Counted from the stretch's first letter, positions 9,013 to 18,241 are shown. The stretch is DNA of 64,000 bases from Photobacterium angustum (GCF_003026365.1 NZ_PYOM01000011.1:1-64000); one strand, 5' to 3'. Notes: generated by a model from the letters alone, not told the origin. A program made the numbers and translations.

Positions 9013-10680
9013 ATGCTGGCACACATGACTATCTCTAATTTTGCCATTGTTAAAACGCTTCAATTTGAACTCAAACCCGGTATGACCACTATTACAGGTG
9101 AAACGGGCGCAGGTAAATCCATCGCTATCGATGCACTTGGCTTATGCCTTGGTGATCGTGCAGAAGCGACTATGGTTCGTCCTAATGAAGATAAAGCAGA
9201 AATATCTGCCGCTTTTTTATTGGCTAATAACCAAGCCGCTCGACGTTGGCTAGAAGATAACGATTTAATGGATGGCGAAGAATGTATCTTACGTCGTGTG
9301 ATCACCAAAGAAGGTCGCTCTCGTGGCTTTATTAATGGCAGCCCAGTCCCTGCTTCACAGCAAAAGGCATTAGGGCAATTGCTGATCAACATTCACGGAC
9401 AACATGCCCACCAGCAATTAATGCGTCCTGAATATCAGCAACACATGCTAGATCAATATGCAGGCCATCATTCGTTACTTGATAAAACCCGTGAAACTTA
9501 TCAACGCTGGCGTCAAGCGCATAATGAATTAAAGCGCTTAACCCAAAGCCGCGAAGAAAACGAAGCACAAAAACAGCTATTACAATATCAAGTAAAAGAA
9601 CTAGATGAACTCGCACTCGGTGAAGAAGAGTTCAACGAGATTGAAGAAGAGCACAAACGCTTATCAAATAGTGGTGAATTAGCAGGTGCAAGCCAAACGG
9701 CATTATCAATGCTTTATGACAATGATGATGGTAACGCTCTGCAACTGCTGCAAATGGCATCTCAACAAGTGTGTAATTTAGGTGAATATGACAATAACCT
9801 GAATGTGATCCCGCAAATGCTTGAAGAAGCCATTATTCAAGTTCAAGAAGCAAGCCAAGAGCTCCGCAGCTATCTTGATAACTTAGATATGGATCCACAT
9901 CGCTTGATCTATTTAGAAGAGCGCTTAGCTAAAATCATGTCGATGGCGCGTAAACACTACGTAATGCCAAACGAGTTATACCAAAAGCATCAAGATCTAC
10001 TTAAAGAATTAGACAATCTTGATTGTAGTGATGAACGTTTAGAAGAAATGGCAGAAAATGTAGAAGCATTACGCCAAAAGTGCCTTCTTGCTGCCGAAAA
10101 GCTAAGCAAAAGTCGCCAACGTTATGCTAAAGAGCTAGATCAAAAGATCTCAGAAAGTATGCATACGCTTAGTATGGAGCACGGTAAGTTCTCTATTAAT
10201 ATCGCCAGCGATCCTGAACGTATGCTAAGTCCTATTGGTTATGACAGTATTAGCTTTTTAGTTTCAACCAACCCAGGTCAGCCTTTACAGCCGCTAGGTA
10301 AAGTCGCATCAGGTGGTGAGCTTTCACGTATATCGCTCGCAATTCAAGTGATCACAGCGCAAAAAGTAGAAACACCAAGTCTAATTTTCGATGAAGTCGA
10401 TGTGGGTATCAGTGGACCAACCGCTGCGATTGTCGGAAAAATGCTAAGAACCTTAGGTGAATCAACCCAAGTAATGTGTGTCACACACTTACCGCAAGTC
10501 GCAGGTTGTGGTCATCAACAAATGTTTGTGGCGAAAAAAACCTCGGAAGGGCAGACAGAAACGAATATGCGCCCGCTAACAGAAGAGGATCGTATTGCAG
10601 AATTAGCGCGTCTACTCGGTGGCAGCGAAATTACTGAACGAACATTAGCCAATGCAAAAGAGTTACTCATTGCAGCTTGA
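9013..10680 (+). CDS. recN: DNA repair protein RecN
   Basis: This 555-residue SMC-like ATPase acts in double-strand break repair. The Walker A GETGAGKS is at residues 29-36. A central coiled coil (about 150-370) links it to the C-terminal ABC half with the signature [12 protein letters not shown] and Walker [14 protein letters not shown]. The gene is full length and sits under two LexA boxes. It ends about 170 bp before bamE. Confidence 0.96.
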   Translation: MLAHMTISNFAIVKTLQFELKPGMTTITGETGAGKSIAIDALGLCLGDRAEATMVRPNEDKAEISAAFLLANNQAARRWLEDNDLMDGEECILRRVITKEGRSRGFINGSPVPASQQKALGQLLINIHGQHAHQQLMRPEYQQHMLDQYAGHHSLLDKTRETYQRWRQAHNELKRLTQSREENEAQKQLLQYQVKELDELALGEEEFNEIEEEHKRLSNSGELAGASQTALSMLYDNDDGNALQLLQMASQQVCNLGEYDNNLNVIPQMLEEAIIQVQEASQELRSYLDNLDMDPHRLIYLEERLAKIMSMARKHYVMPNELYQKHQDLLKELDNLDCSDERLEEMAENVEALRQKCLLAAEKLSKSRQRYAKELDQKISESMHTLSMEHGKFSINIASDPERMLSPIGYDSISFLVSTNPGQPLQPLGKVASGGELSRISLAIQVITAQKVETPSLIFDEVDVGISGPTAAIVGKMLRTLGESTQVMCVTHLPQVAGCGHQQMFVAKKTSEGQTETNMRPLTEEDRIAELARLLGGSEITERTLANAKELLIAA

Positions 10681-10850
10681 TTATGTTTCGCTTATTTAGC
10701 GGTTATGAAATAAACTAAGACACGGATGCAACTATTACGAGAAGTAGTAGTCGAATATCAAAATTATTTACTTTTTTTCTTTACCGCTTTTTACTTCTGC
10801 ATAGACCTTGTTTATCATCGCAGCAGTTAAAGCTAAAAAGCCAGGATGTT

Positions 10851-11207
10851 ATGACTTGGAAAAACATTGCAGCCCTAACCCTAGCGTTAGGCTTACTTAG
10901 TGGCTGTTCAGTCGCTGAACGTTTGGTCTATCACCCTGATATAGACCAAGGCAACTACGTAGAACAAAAAAGCGTTGATATGCTTCGTGTCGGTATGACA
11001 AAAGCGCAAGTTCAATATGTTCTGGGCACACCTATGTTGGTAGACCCAAGTTACCCAGACAGATGGAACTATATCTTCTACGAAAAGAACGGCCATGATA
11101 AGCCGATCCAGAAGAATCTGTTCTTAACTTTCAACCCACAAGCCCAGCTTGTTAGTATGAAAGGAGACTTCAAACAAGGCGCTAATTTCATGGATCCTAT
11201 GAATTAA
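10851..11207 (+). CDS. bamE: Outer membrane assembly lipoprotein BamE (SmpA)
   Basis: The 118-residue lipoprotein has a signal peptide ending LLSGC with the lipidated Cys at residue 19. The mature SmpA/OmlA domain contains DMLRVGMTKAQVQYVLGTP and DRWNYIFY. BamE stabilises the BAM complex that inserts beta-barrel proteins into the outer membrane. It is convergent with rnfH, with a strong terminator between them. Confidence 0.95.
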   Translation: MTWKNIAALTLALGLLSGCSVAERLVYHPDIDQGNYVEQKSVDMLRVGMTKAQVQYVLGTPMLVDPSYPDRWNYIFYEKNGHDKPIQKNLFLTFNPQAQLVSMKGDFKQGANFMDPMN

Positions 11208-11228
11208 TAACCTTGGTATACACATAAC

Positions 11229-11256
11229 AAAAAAGCTCGCTGATGCGAGCTTTTTT
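11229..11256. terminator. Bidirectional terminator between bamE and rnfH
   Basis: AAAAAAGCTCGC / GCGAGCTTTTTT stem with a TGAT loop, between convergent genes. Confidence 0.85.
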
Positions 11257-11283
11257 ATATCTAATAAACCGCTATTTTAAGGT

Positions 11284-11598
11284 TTATTTATTTTTATCAG
11301 CTTCTATTTTAGCCTGCTCTGCACGCTTACGGCGGATCTCACGGGGATCAGCAACCAGTGGACGATAAATTTCAATTCTATCCCCTTCTCTTGCCGTGCC
11401 ATCTAGCTTCACATTTCGGCTATAAATCCCAACTTTATTCTTCTTTAAGTCAATATCAGGATACATGGCTAAAATGCCAGATTGTTCGATTATTTCTTGA
11501 ATGGGCGTATCAGCAACAACTGCTAATTTTAATACGCGCTGCATATTGGGTAATGCGTAAACAACCTCAACATGGATTAATGGTTGATCAGAATGCAT
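11284..11598 (-). CDS. rnfH: RnfH family ubiquitin-like protein
   Basis: This 104-residue protein of the RnfH (YfjF) family has a beta-grasp fold. It contains HVEVVYALPNMQRVLKLAV, then GIYSRNVKLDGTAREGDRIEIYRPL, with a Lys-rich tail. Its biochemical role is not settled. Its start overlaps the ratA stop by 11 bp, so the two form a coupled pair, as in E. coli next to smpB. Confidence 0.9.
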   Translation of the reverse strand: MHSDQPLIHVEVVYALPNMQRVLKLAVVADTPIQEIIEQSGILAMYPDIDLKKNKVGIYSRNVKLDGTAREGDRIEIYRPLVADPREIRRKRAEQAKIEADKNK

Positions 11599-12022
11599 AA
11601 ACTTCTTTTGCTCGCTGAGTAAAAGCCTGAACCATACTACCAGTTAAATCGCGGAAAATTTTGCCAAAAGCCGCATCTATCAAACTACTAGTAAATTCAA
11701 ATTCCAGATTAAACTCAATTTTACATGCTGTTGAATCTAATTCTGTAAACGTCCATCCACCAACAAGCTTTCGGAATGGGCCATCCACCAACTGCATATC
11801 AATTTGATTAAAATCGACTAATTTATTATGCGTAACAAATGTTTTACGAATACCGGCTTTTGCTACATCGACAGATGCCATCATATGTTCTTGAGAAGAT
11901 TCAATAATTTTACTTCCAGAACAGCCTGGTAGGAATGTTGGATATGACTCTACATCATTCACTAATTCAAACATTTGTTGAGCACTAAATGGAACAAGTG
12001 CAGAGCGGCTAATTTGCGCCAT
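11588..12022 (-). CDS. ratA: Ribosome association toxin RatA family (START-like)
   Basis: This 144-residue polyketide cyclase/START-like protein has SALVPFSAQQMFELVNDVESYP and FLPGCSGSKI near the N-terminus. E. coli RatA was reported to bind 50S subunits and block 70S formation; relatives act as Coq10-like ubiquinone-binding proteins, so the role here is open. The ATG at 12022, with GGAGAT before it, is preferred to one 21 bp upstream. It is divergent from smpB. Confidence 0.88.
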   Translation of the reverse strand: MAQISRSALVPFSAQQMFELVNDVESYPTFLPGCSGSKIIESSQEHMMASVDVAKAGIRKTFVTHNKLVDFNQIDMQLVDGPFRKLVGGWTFTELDSTACKIEFNLEFEFTSSLIDAAFGKIFRDLTGSMVQAFTQRAKEVYAF

Positions 12023-12226
12023 AGAATCTCCTTCAAAGAACAAATTTCTCTATAAAGCCTGTATCTAGAAGCTAAAATAGATGGCCATATAATATCATTA
12101 GTTTTCATTCTTCCAAAATTACTATTGTTTGAAAGATTAATTATGTTAAGTTCAATAGCTTATTCGACCAAATACAGCATTATTTGTGCATATTTGGGAC
12201 AGCAACACCGACTTTAAGAGGTCATC

Positions 12227-12709
12227 ATGGCTAAAAAACCAAACAAAAAGCCAGGCAGTAACACTATTGCCAAAAATAAAACGGCTCGCTTTGAATTTGC
12301 AATTAATGACGAATACGAAGCAGGCATGCAACTACAAGGGTGGGAAGTTAAGGCTATCCGTGACGGTAAAGTAAACATGACTGAAAGTTATGTTTTCTTA
12401 CGTAATGGTGAAGCATTTATCTCAGGCTTGACCATTACACCATTAAATGCAGCTTCAACACACGTAGTTGCCGACCCTACACGTGTACGTAAGCTACTGC
12501 TTAATCGTCGTGAAATCGATAAGTTAGCTGGTGCTGTAAACCGTGATGGTGAAACCATTGTGGCGCTCAATATGTACTGGAAGGCATCTTTCGTGAAGAT
12601 AAAGATCGGTACTGCGCGTGGTAAAAAACTTCACGACAAACGTGCAGATAGTAAATCAAAAGACTGGCAACGAGATAAAGCACGTATACTTAAAAGTAGT
12701 AACCGCTAA
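12227..12709 (+). CDS. smpB: SsrA-binding protein SmpB
   Basis: This 160-residue protein binds tmRNA and places it in the A site of stalled ribosomes. The conserved core runs from [26 protein letters not shown] to [21 protein letters not shown], and the basic C-terminal tail that enters the mRNA channel is intact. It lies directly before ssrA, its RNA partner. Confidence 0.97.
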   Translation: MAKKPNKKPGSNTIAKNKTARFEFAINDEYEAGMQLQGWEVKAIRDGKVNMTESYVFLRNGEAFISGLTITPLNAASTHVVADPTRVRKLLLNRREIDKLAGAVNRDGETIVALNMYWKASFVKIKIGTARGKKLHDKRADSKSKDWQRDKARILKSSNR

Positions 12710-12782
12710 AGCACCAATTGCAACAATGCATTAGCAATTGATTACTAATCAGACGGTTGATACTCGGAAGTACATATAAGTA

Positions 12783-12810
12783 TTGACCGACTGAAAGAAT
12801 CTGCTAACAT
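12783..12810 (+). promoter_or_regulatory. Promoter of ssrA
   Basis: TTGACC (12783-12788), a 16-nt spacer and TAACAT (12805-12810). The expected start is a few bases before the mature 5' end at 12823, leaving a short leader for RNase P to remove. Confidence 0.55.
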
Positions 12811-12822
12811 CGTTCGAACTCT

Positions 12823-13192
12823 GGGGCTGATTTAGGATTCGACAGGATCACGAAGGCTTGTGGAGCATGCCGAGGTGCGGTTGGCCTCGTAAAAAAGCCG
12901 CAAAAAAATAGTCGCAAACGACGAAAACTACGCACTAGCAGCTTAATACCCTGCTAAGAGCGCTCCTGCCCTAGCTTCCGCTTGTAAGACGGGGAATAAC
13001 AGGGGTTCAAACCCAAACGAGATAGCGAGGGAATCTTTGACTAGAGAGATGAACCGCGAAATAGAATTCTGGTATGTATTTGCATAGCGTGTCAGTTCGC
13101 AGTGCACTTACGAGATTAAAGACTGACTAAGCATGTAGCGCCATTGGTTAGACTGGTTTTGGACGCGGGTTCAAATCCCGCCAGCTCCACCA
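12823..13192 (+). ncRNA. ssrA: Transfer-messenger RNA (tmRNA)
   Basis: The RNA starts GGGGCTGATTTAGGATTCGA and ends with the acceptor partner and CCA (13190-13192). About 370 nt fits the family (363 in E. coli). The tag reading frame is at 12914-12946 and encodes ANDENYALAA plus stop, with GCA as the resume codon. The 3' T-arm and acceptor region (from about 13166) also form the left attachment site of the inserted element, so the 3' end present now was supplied by that element. Confidence 0.97.
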
Positions 13193-13194
13193 AA
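13178..13194 (+). repeat. attL: 17-bp direct repeat at the ssrA 3' end
   Basis: CCGCCAGCTCCACCAAA here is repeated exactly at 23625-23641. The match extends left with two mismatches through GTTCAA of the T-arm. Insertion at the ssrA 3' end is a known habit of tyrosine-integrase islands, and the integrase gene lies just inside. Confidence 0.85.
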
Positions 13195-13225
13195 TTCGTA
13201 TACGAAGACGTCCTAGGACGTCCAG

Positions 13226-13260
13226 AGAGCCCGCTAGGTTACTGACTTAGCGGGCTTTCT
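13226..13260 (+). terminator. Element-borne terminator after ssrA
   Basis: AGCCCGCTA / TAGCGGGCT with a small internal mismatch region, then TTTCTTGT. It replaces the terminator that followed ssrA before insertion; two related copies of a different terminator lie at 23649 and 26254. Confidence 0.75.
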
Positions 13261-13306
13261 TGTATTTGTAATATACAAAGACGTCTAGTAGTTTCCATCC
13301 TCTTTG

Positions 13307-13354
13307 GTATGCCACATGGTATTCCAAGCTCGTTGAACTACACTTTTGGAATAC
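13307..13354. repeat. Candidate integrase arm-type sites near attL
   Basis: GTATGCCA (13307-13314) and GTATTCCA (13319-13326) start 12 bp apart, and an inverted copy TGGAATAC lies at 13347-13354. The same pair with the same 12-bp step is found just inside attR. Repeated short sites beside both attachment sites are what tyrosine integrase arm-binding domains use. No binding is shown. Confidence 0.45.
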
Positions 13355-13378
13355 CATAAGTCACAAAGGCTGGTTTCC

Positions 13379-14617
13379 ATGGGTACAAAAGCAACGAGGC
13401 TAAACCAAAAGCAAATAGAGAATGCTAAACCTAAAGAGAAAGATTATGTGCTCTCTGATGGTGACGGCTTACAACTTCGCATTCGTAAAAATGGTTCACG
13501 TTTATGGAACTTCAACTATCGTCACCCTATAACGAAAAAACGAATCAATATGGGCTTAGGTACTTTTCCTGAATTACCATTAGCTCAAGCCCGCAAATAC
13601 ACAATGAGTGCCCGCTCTCTCGTTGCTCAAGGAATAGATCCGAAAGAGTTTAGAGAACAACAGAAAATTGATAAACAAAACCAAAATGAGCACACTCTTA
13701 TCAATGTATCTTCCGAGTGGTTTAAATTAAAAAAAGACACGATATCACCTGATTACGCCGAAGATATGTGGCGATCATTAGAAATACATATTTTCCCTCA
13801 CATCGCTAACAAAGCCATATCTAAAATCACGGCTCCAATCGTTATCACTACCCTCAGGCCTATAGAAGCAAAAGGTAACTTAGAGACAGTTAAAAGATTA
13901 GCTCAGCGTCTTAACGAAATTATGAATTATGCTGTTAATTGTGGACTGATATTCTCTAACCCTTTATCCGGTATTAAAGCTGCTTTCAAAAAACCGAATA
14001 AAAAAAATATGCCTTCGATTCTCCCTAATGGATTGCCTGAACTAATGAATGCGATAGCAAATGCCAATATTAAACGTACAACTCGCTGCTTAATTGAATG
14101 GCAATTACATACAATGACCCGCCCTTGTGAAGCAGCAGGAGCTCGATGGGATGAGATAGATTTAAATCAAAAGGTTTGGACTATTCCAGCTGAGCGAATG
14201 AAAAAAAAGCGTGAACACCGTATTCCTTTGACCGATCATACAGTTGCTTTATTAGAAGTGATGAAACCAATCAGTCAGCAGCGAGAATTTGTCTTTCCTT
14301 CAGATAGATCTCCACTCAAGCCTTATAATAACCAAACGGCAAATATGGCCCTCAGACGTATGGGCTTTGAGAAGAGACTGGTTAGCCATGGATTGCGTTC
14401 ATTGGCAAGTACTACGCTCAACGAACAAGGCTTTGATTCTGATTTAATAGAAGCTGCACTTGCTCATGTCGATAGAAATCAAGTTAGAAGTGCATATAAC
14501 CGAACTGATTACTTAGAGAGGCGTATTCCGATGATGGTATGGTGGAGCGAACATATTATCAAAGCATCTCTTGGTAGCCTTTCTATAACAGGAAGCAAGC
14601 AATTAAATATACTTTAA
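13379..14617 (+). CDS. Tyrosine recombinase (phage-type integrase) of element 1
   Basis: This P4-like integrase has about 412 residues. The N-terminal DUF4102-type arm-binding domain (LSDGDGLQLRIRKNGSRLWNF, then MGLGTFPELPLAQAR) is followed by the core-binding domain and the catalytic domain. The catalytic domain shows HTMTRPCEAAGARWDEID with the first Arg, HGLRSLASTTLNEQG with His-x-x-Arg, and the region ALAHVDRNQVRSAYNR with the Tyr. The ATG at 13379 is preferred to a TTG 33 bp upstream because AAAGG precedes it. It should carry out insertion and excision at the ssrA 3' end. Its closest relative in the window is the pseudogene at 23789. Confidence 0.95.
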   Translation: MGTKATRLNQKQIENAKPKEKDYVLSDGDGLQLRIRKNGSRLWNFNYRHPITKKRINMGLGTFPELPLAQARKYTMSARSLVAQGIDPKEFREQQKIDKQNQNEHTLINVSSEWFKLKKDTISPDYAEDMWRSLEIHIFPHIANKAISKITAPIVITTLRPIEAKGNLETVKRLAQRLNEIMNYAVNCGLIFSNPLSGIKAAFKKPNKKNMPSILPNGLPELMNAIANANIKRTTRCLIEWQLHTMTRPCEAAGARWDEIDLNQKVWTIPAERMKKKREHRIPLTDHTVALLEVMKPISQQREFVFPSDRSPLKPYNNQTANMALRRMGFEKRLVSHGLRSLASTTLNEQGFDSDLIEAALAHVDRNQVRSAYNRTDYLERRIPMMVWWSEHIIKASLGSLSITGSKQLNIL

Positions 14618-15004
14618 TAAAATTCAAAATCAGTTTTTATCGAAAGATAATCTTAATATCTTTAAGCGTTACTTTGAACGTAGCTACTAGTCAAAGTATA
14701 ACTATCAACATAAAAAATTAGAGCCTTACATAAAAATTTTAGTTATCAATAATATTGATACTCACTAACAAGTGAACAACCTATGAACCACCATCAATTC
14801 TTGGTTGTGATACTTAGCTATTAGTTAATGATAATTAATGGCTACATTTGTTAACTCATTTTAATCAAAATAAATAATTCCAAATAAGAATTTTGGTTGA
14901 ACAACAAAAATAACCTCCTCTCTCCCCACATTTATTTATGAAGTTTATTGACCAAGCTTCATTTTTTCATGTACTTTACAGATCGAGATTGAGGATATAT
15001 CAAC
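14618..15004. other. AT-rich gap between integrase and retron
   Basis: These 387 bp hold no credible coding region. It should contain the promoter of the retron transcript; TTGACC near 14949 and AT-rich DNA after it could be part of it, but no clear -10 is seen. Confidence 0.4.
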
Positions 15005-15895
15005 ATGAAAAAGTCTTTTAATGACAATCATCTAAAAGATATCGCAGAAGTAATCAAAAGCCGTATTTTTGTTCCACTAACAGCAAAGAAAACTACTATT
15101 TTTCTATGTGGAGGAGCAATTGATAATAAAGATAACGGACGTTCTAAAATGGCAACTATCTTTAATGAGTATTCAAAGTATGAATTACTTTATCCTGAAG
15201 ATATTTTTGATGACTTGCTCGCAGGTCCAGGCCAGCATAGTTTACTACACCTTGAAAATATTTTAGCTGACTGTGTAGACGCTATTGTTCTTTTTCCTGA
15301 AAGCCCGGGATCTTTTGCTGAAATAGGAGCATTCTCTAATGATCCTCGACTAGCTCAAAAATTAATAGTGTTATCCAACAAGATTTATAAAAGCAATAAG
15401 AGCTTCATCAATTATGGACCTTATCGATTAATTAAAGAGTCCAAGACCGGTGCTGTTTTTCACATTAATTATAAAGAATTAGATAGTGACGTCCTAGGTA
15501 AAAAGCTATATAAAAAAGTAAGTTCTAGGGTCTCTAAAATCAAAAAAGAAAACCCAGTAAAAAAAGATATTACTAATATCTTAGAAGTAGAACATTTTAT
15601 ACTGCCCTGCATCTATTTAATTGATGACTCGAATTTTCACACACTTACAAAGTTAATTTCTTTCGCTACGGGTGAAGATTCAAAGTTCTGTGAGATTGCT
15701 ATTAAATCATCATTAGGAAGGCTAGCAGCCAAACGCTATATTTCACGAACTTCTGATGGATATAACGTGACTCCCGAAGGTTCTAGTTATGTTAGAAATA
15801 CTTTTAATAACACAGCATTAGATAAAGTTAGACTAGAGGTTTTAAATGCAGAAAACCGTAGAAATGCCTCTGTCAATAGTGTTAGAATACGCTAA
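15005..15895 (+). CDS. Type II-A retron effector (nucleoside deoxyribosyltransferase-like plus winged helix)
   Basis: This 296-residue protein is closely similar to the retron Eco1 (Ec86) effector as I recall that sequence. Shared blocks are TIFLCGG (31-37), YPEDIFDDLLAGPGQHSLL (63-81), FPESPGSFAEIGAFS (97-111) and SFINYGP. The Glu in that third block (E106) falls at the position of the proposed catalytic Glu of Eco1. The N-terminal half is the NDT-like enzyme domain; the C-terminal half is a DNA-binding winged helix (about 190-270). The Eco1 effector has been reported to hydrolyse NAD when released from the msDNA-RT complex. It lies directly before the ncRNA and RT. Confidence 0.93.
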   Translation: MKKSFNDNHLKDIAEVIKSRIFVPLTAKKTTIFLCGGAIDNKDNGRSKMATIFNEYSKYELLYPEDIFDDLLAGPGQHSLLHLENILADCVDAIVLFPESPGSFAEIGAFSNDPRLAQKLIVLSNKIYKSNKSFINYGPYRLIKESKTGAVFHINYKELDSDVLGKKLYKKVSSRVSKIKKENPVKKDITNILEVEHFILPCIYLIDDSNFHTLTKLISFATGEDSKFCEIAIKSSLGRLAAKRYISRTSDGYNVTPEGSSYVRNTFNNTALDKVRLEVLNAENRRNASVNSVRIR

Positions 15896-16064
15896 GGCGG
15901 ATACCCTTAGCATATAGTGTACATATCTTGTTCACTGGATAGCGCTTCGCTGTCCTGTACTAAATCCAGTTCAATATCGTATTTAACTGTGCCGAGCAAG
16001 AAGACATCCGTTTCTTGAACGGCACAGTTAAATCCGTAATTTTAGACGTAAGGGTATCTCGCCT
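15896..16064 (+). ncRNA. Retron msr-msd RNA
   Basis: This RNA fills the gap between effector and RT. The a1 and a2 ends pair: GGCGGATACCCTTA (15896-15909) with TAAGGGTATCTCGCC (16049-16063), with one bulge. The likely branching G is at 15910 in TTAGC, as in Ec86. In msr there is a stem AGTG/CACT (about 15917-15937) and a hairpin GGATAGCG-CTT-CGCTGTCC (15937-15955). The msd is a long hairpin with a perfect 13-bp outer stem (15981-15993 with 16021-16033) and an inner CAAGAA/TTCTTG stem. The 3' part GACGTAAGGGT matches Ec86. It is shorter than many retron RNAs. Confidence 0.88.
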
Positions 16065-16065
16065 A

Positions 16066-17025
16066 ATGACCTCCAACAGTATATATCATCTAAAAAACCT
16101 AGGGTTGCCAGCATTAACGTCTTTGGATGAATTTGCTCATGCAATGAAACTAGGTTCAAATACAGTAAGATCTCTCTCAATATCTTCAAATTCACTATAT
16201 AGAACATATAAAGAACCTAAAAAAAGTGGTGGCTTTCGAGAAATTGCTCAACCATGTCGAGAGCTAAAAGCTATTCAATCCTGGATACTAAGAAATATTT
16301 TAGATAAGTTGAACAGCTCTCCTTACTCAAAAGGATTCGAAAAAGGTAAGTCAATTCTTGATAATGCACAACCACACGTTGGGGCTAGCTATTTACTATC
16401 ATTGGATTTAGAAGATTTCTTTCCATCTATAGGATCGTATAAAGTATACGGTATTTTTAGATCAATCGGTTACAACAAGGAAATGTCCAAATTGCTGACA
16501 AACTTGTGTACCTATCATGGTTATCTTCCCCAAGGAGCCCCATCATCGCCTAAATTAGCCAATCTTACTTGTTCGAGACTAGATGCTAGAATTCACGGCT
16601 ATGCTGGACCTAAAGGAATAACATATACCAGGTATGCCGATGATATTACTTTGTCAGGTAATACTCCCTTAAAAATTGAAAAGGCAAAAGCTTTTATTGG
16701 CACTATAGTGCGAGAAGAGGGCTTAAACCTTAACAAAAACAAAACCAAGATATGCGGGACTAAACGACAAAAAAAAATTACTGGTTTGGTACTATCTGGA
16801 AATAGTGTAGGTATCGGCCAGAAAAAGTACAGAGAGTTACGTTCAGCACTACATCGACTTTTTGTTGGACGAAGTCATAATTATAATTTTGTAAATGGAT
16901 GGTTAGCCTTTGCATCTTCTGTAGATAAGAAAGCTTATAAACAACTTAATACTGTGATTGACTCATTATCTCAAAAATACCCACAATCTGATGCGCTCAA
17001 ACATTTACATGTGGAAAAAGGCTAA
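16066..17025 (+). CDS. Retron reverse transcriptase, type II-A (Eco1/Ec86-like)
   Basis: This 319-residue RT copies msd into msDNA. Catalytic YADD is at residues 190-193, the retron NAxxH motif (NAQPH) at 100-104, and the finger and palm blocks LSLDLEDFFPS and LPQGAPSSPKLANL are present. ITGLVLSG near the C-terminus is the retron VTG-type motif. It aligns with Ec86 RT along its whole length by eye. The ATG at 16066 is chosen because it directly follows the ncRNA a2 segment; the longer frame opening at 16015 would run through the msd. Confidence 0.95.
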   Translation: MTSNSIYHLKNLGLPALTSLDEFAHAMKLGSNTVRSLSISSNSLYRTYKEPKKSGGFREIAQPCRELKAIQSWILRNILDKLNSSPYSKGFEKGKSILDNAQPHVGASYLLSLDLEDFFPSIGSYKVYGIFRSIGYNKEMSKLLTNLCTYHGYLPQGAPSSPKLANLTCSRLDARIHGYAGPKGITYTRYADDITLSGNTPLKIEKAKAFIGTIVREEGLNLNKNKTKICGTKRQKKITGLVLSGNSVGIGQKKYRELRSALHRLFVGRSHNYNFVNGWLAFASSVDKKAYKQLNTVIDSLSQKYPQSDALKHLHVEKG

Positions 17026-17556
17026 TTTTTAAGCGTGATTAAGGGTTAGATATATTTGAAGGATCTAAGAAATAGTAACGCCAATCTAAGATAAAAAAGA
17101 AAACTCTCTTGCATACTACAAATAATATCAGACCCTTTTTCGACTATTTAAGATTAATATTTACTATTACGAATGGTCGAGTACATACCGATGATTATTT
17201 TCCAAAGGCTGAAGCTAAAAATAATAACATGGGCATATGTCTTACCATTAACTATTGCTCTTATCGTGATACGGTGAGCACGCAAAGTCTCAGAAAGCAT
17301 TACTGCAATTATTTATACCAGCTTAAGAAATTATTTCTTGGAGGATAATTACAACAGCGACCAGCTGATTATTAACTAGAGTCATTCCTCTCATAACAAA
17401 AGCTTACATAACATCCAGATATAAGATATTTATATAAAATAATTTGAATCAAAGAATATGGAAAAGTAGAGTAAAGAAAAAATACCAACCATAAATTTAA
17501 AGTACCTAATAAAATATAGTCATTTTAAATTTTTTATCAACCTTACTAAAAAATGG

Positions 17557-17635
17557 TAACAGTTTAACTGGTTGAACAATTACGATTTCAATATCAGAAA
17601 TCGTAACTGTTATTATCTGTTAACAGTTAACAGTT
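17557..17635. repeat. Nested inverted repeats plus direct repeats
   Basis: Outer arms TAACAGTT (17557-17564) and AACTGTTA (17605-17612) enclose inner arms ACGATTTC (17582-17589) and GAAATCGT (17597-17604). Right after comes GTTAACAGTTAACAGTTA (17619-17636), which repeats the outer-arm word in tandem. The pattern suggests binding sites for an element-encoded protein such as the AlpA-like regulator or the integrase, or an origin. No function is shown. Confidence 0.5.
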
Positions 17636-18041
17636 AGAGCCCCCCCCCACACCAGAAGAGATCTTTCGAGGATTTCACTTTAAAAATTGCTTTTTTAGAG
17701 GGCTAATCATAAAAACAAAATTTACAATTTGTTTTTTCATACAGTGAATACCACAATAAAAAAGCAAATAAATAGAATTTAAATTGCTAATTAATTCAAT
17801 CCCCAGAACTATAATTCAAAAACATACTAATCCACTTACCACCCTATATAAATCAACAACTTAAAATTAAAATTAAAAATTGATAAAAAAGTACAGCAAT
17901 AAATAACAACAAAAAACAAATTAAAAGTATAAAAATTACAAATTAGAGAAAAATAAGGATAAAGCTCTAAAATTCATTAAATATGGAATGTGCGAAGTAT
18001 AAGGTATTGATTTTAAAGGTTAAATTTAAAGTTTCATATTT

Positions 18042-18077
18042 TATATAGTGTCTAAATTAAAAATTAGACACTATATA
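18042..18077. repeat. 14-bp perfect inverted repeat
   Basis: TATATAGTGTCTAA and TTAGACACTATATA separated by 8 nt. There is no coding region at either side. It could be an operator or a transcript-end hairpin; a separate terminator lies closer to the AlpA-like gene. Confidence 0.5.
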
Positions 18078-18210
18078 TAGTATACTAAATTGCAAATTTG
18101 GTTATAAGATATACCTAATCAATCTAAATTTATTTATCTCATAAAAATAAAGAGCTATTTAAAAGAGTATTTCTTTCTTCTCAAAAATCATTAATGACAC
18201 CTTTAACAAT

Positions 18211-18241
18211 AAAAGCCTTTGAATTTAATTCAAAGGCTTTT
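18211..18241. terminator. Terminator after the AlpA-like gene
   Basis: AAAAGCCTTTGAA / TTCAAAGGCTTTT with a 5-nt loop, 27 bp past the AlpA-like stop on the minus strand. It can work in both directions. Confidence 0.75.

Larger units (their letters stand above)
17026..18210. other. AT-rich non-coding stretch with inverted repeats
   Basis: About 1.2 kb without a credible gene. It holds the nested inverted repeats at 17557-17635, a run of nine C at 17640-17648, and a 14-bp inverted repeat at 18042-18077. The only reading frame of note (17109-17348, TTG start, 79 codons) has no recognisable feature. The position between RT and the AlpA-like gene suggests control or origin-like sequences of the element. 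Confidence 0.4.

Noticed and set aside
16015..16065. An earlier ATG for the reverse transcriptase that adds 17 residues
   Set aside because: This stretch is the 3' half of the msd and the a2 segment of the retron RNA. The ATG at 16066 follows a2 directly and matches the family start.
17109..17348. 79-codon reading frame after the retron RT
   Set aside because: TTG start, no convincing ribosome-binding site, no domain pattern, AT-rich surroundings. Not enough to call a gene.
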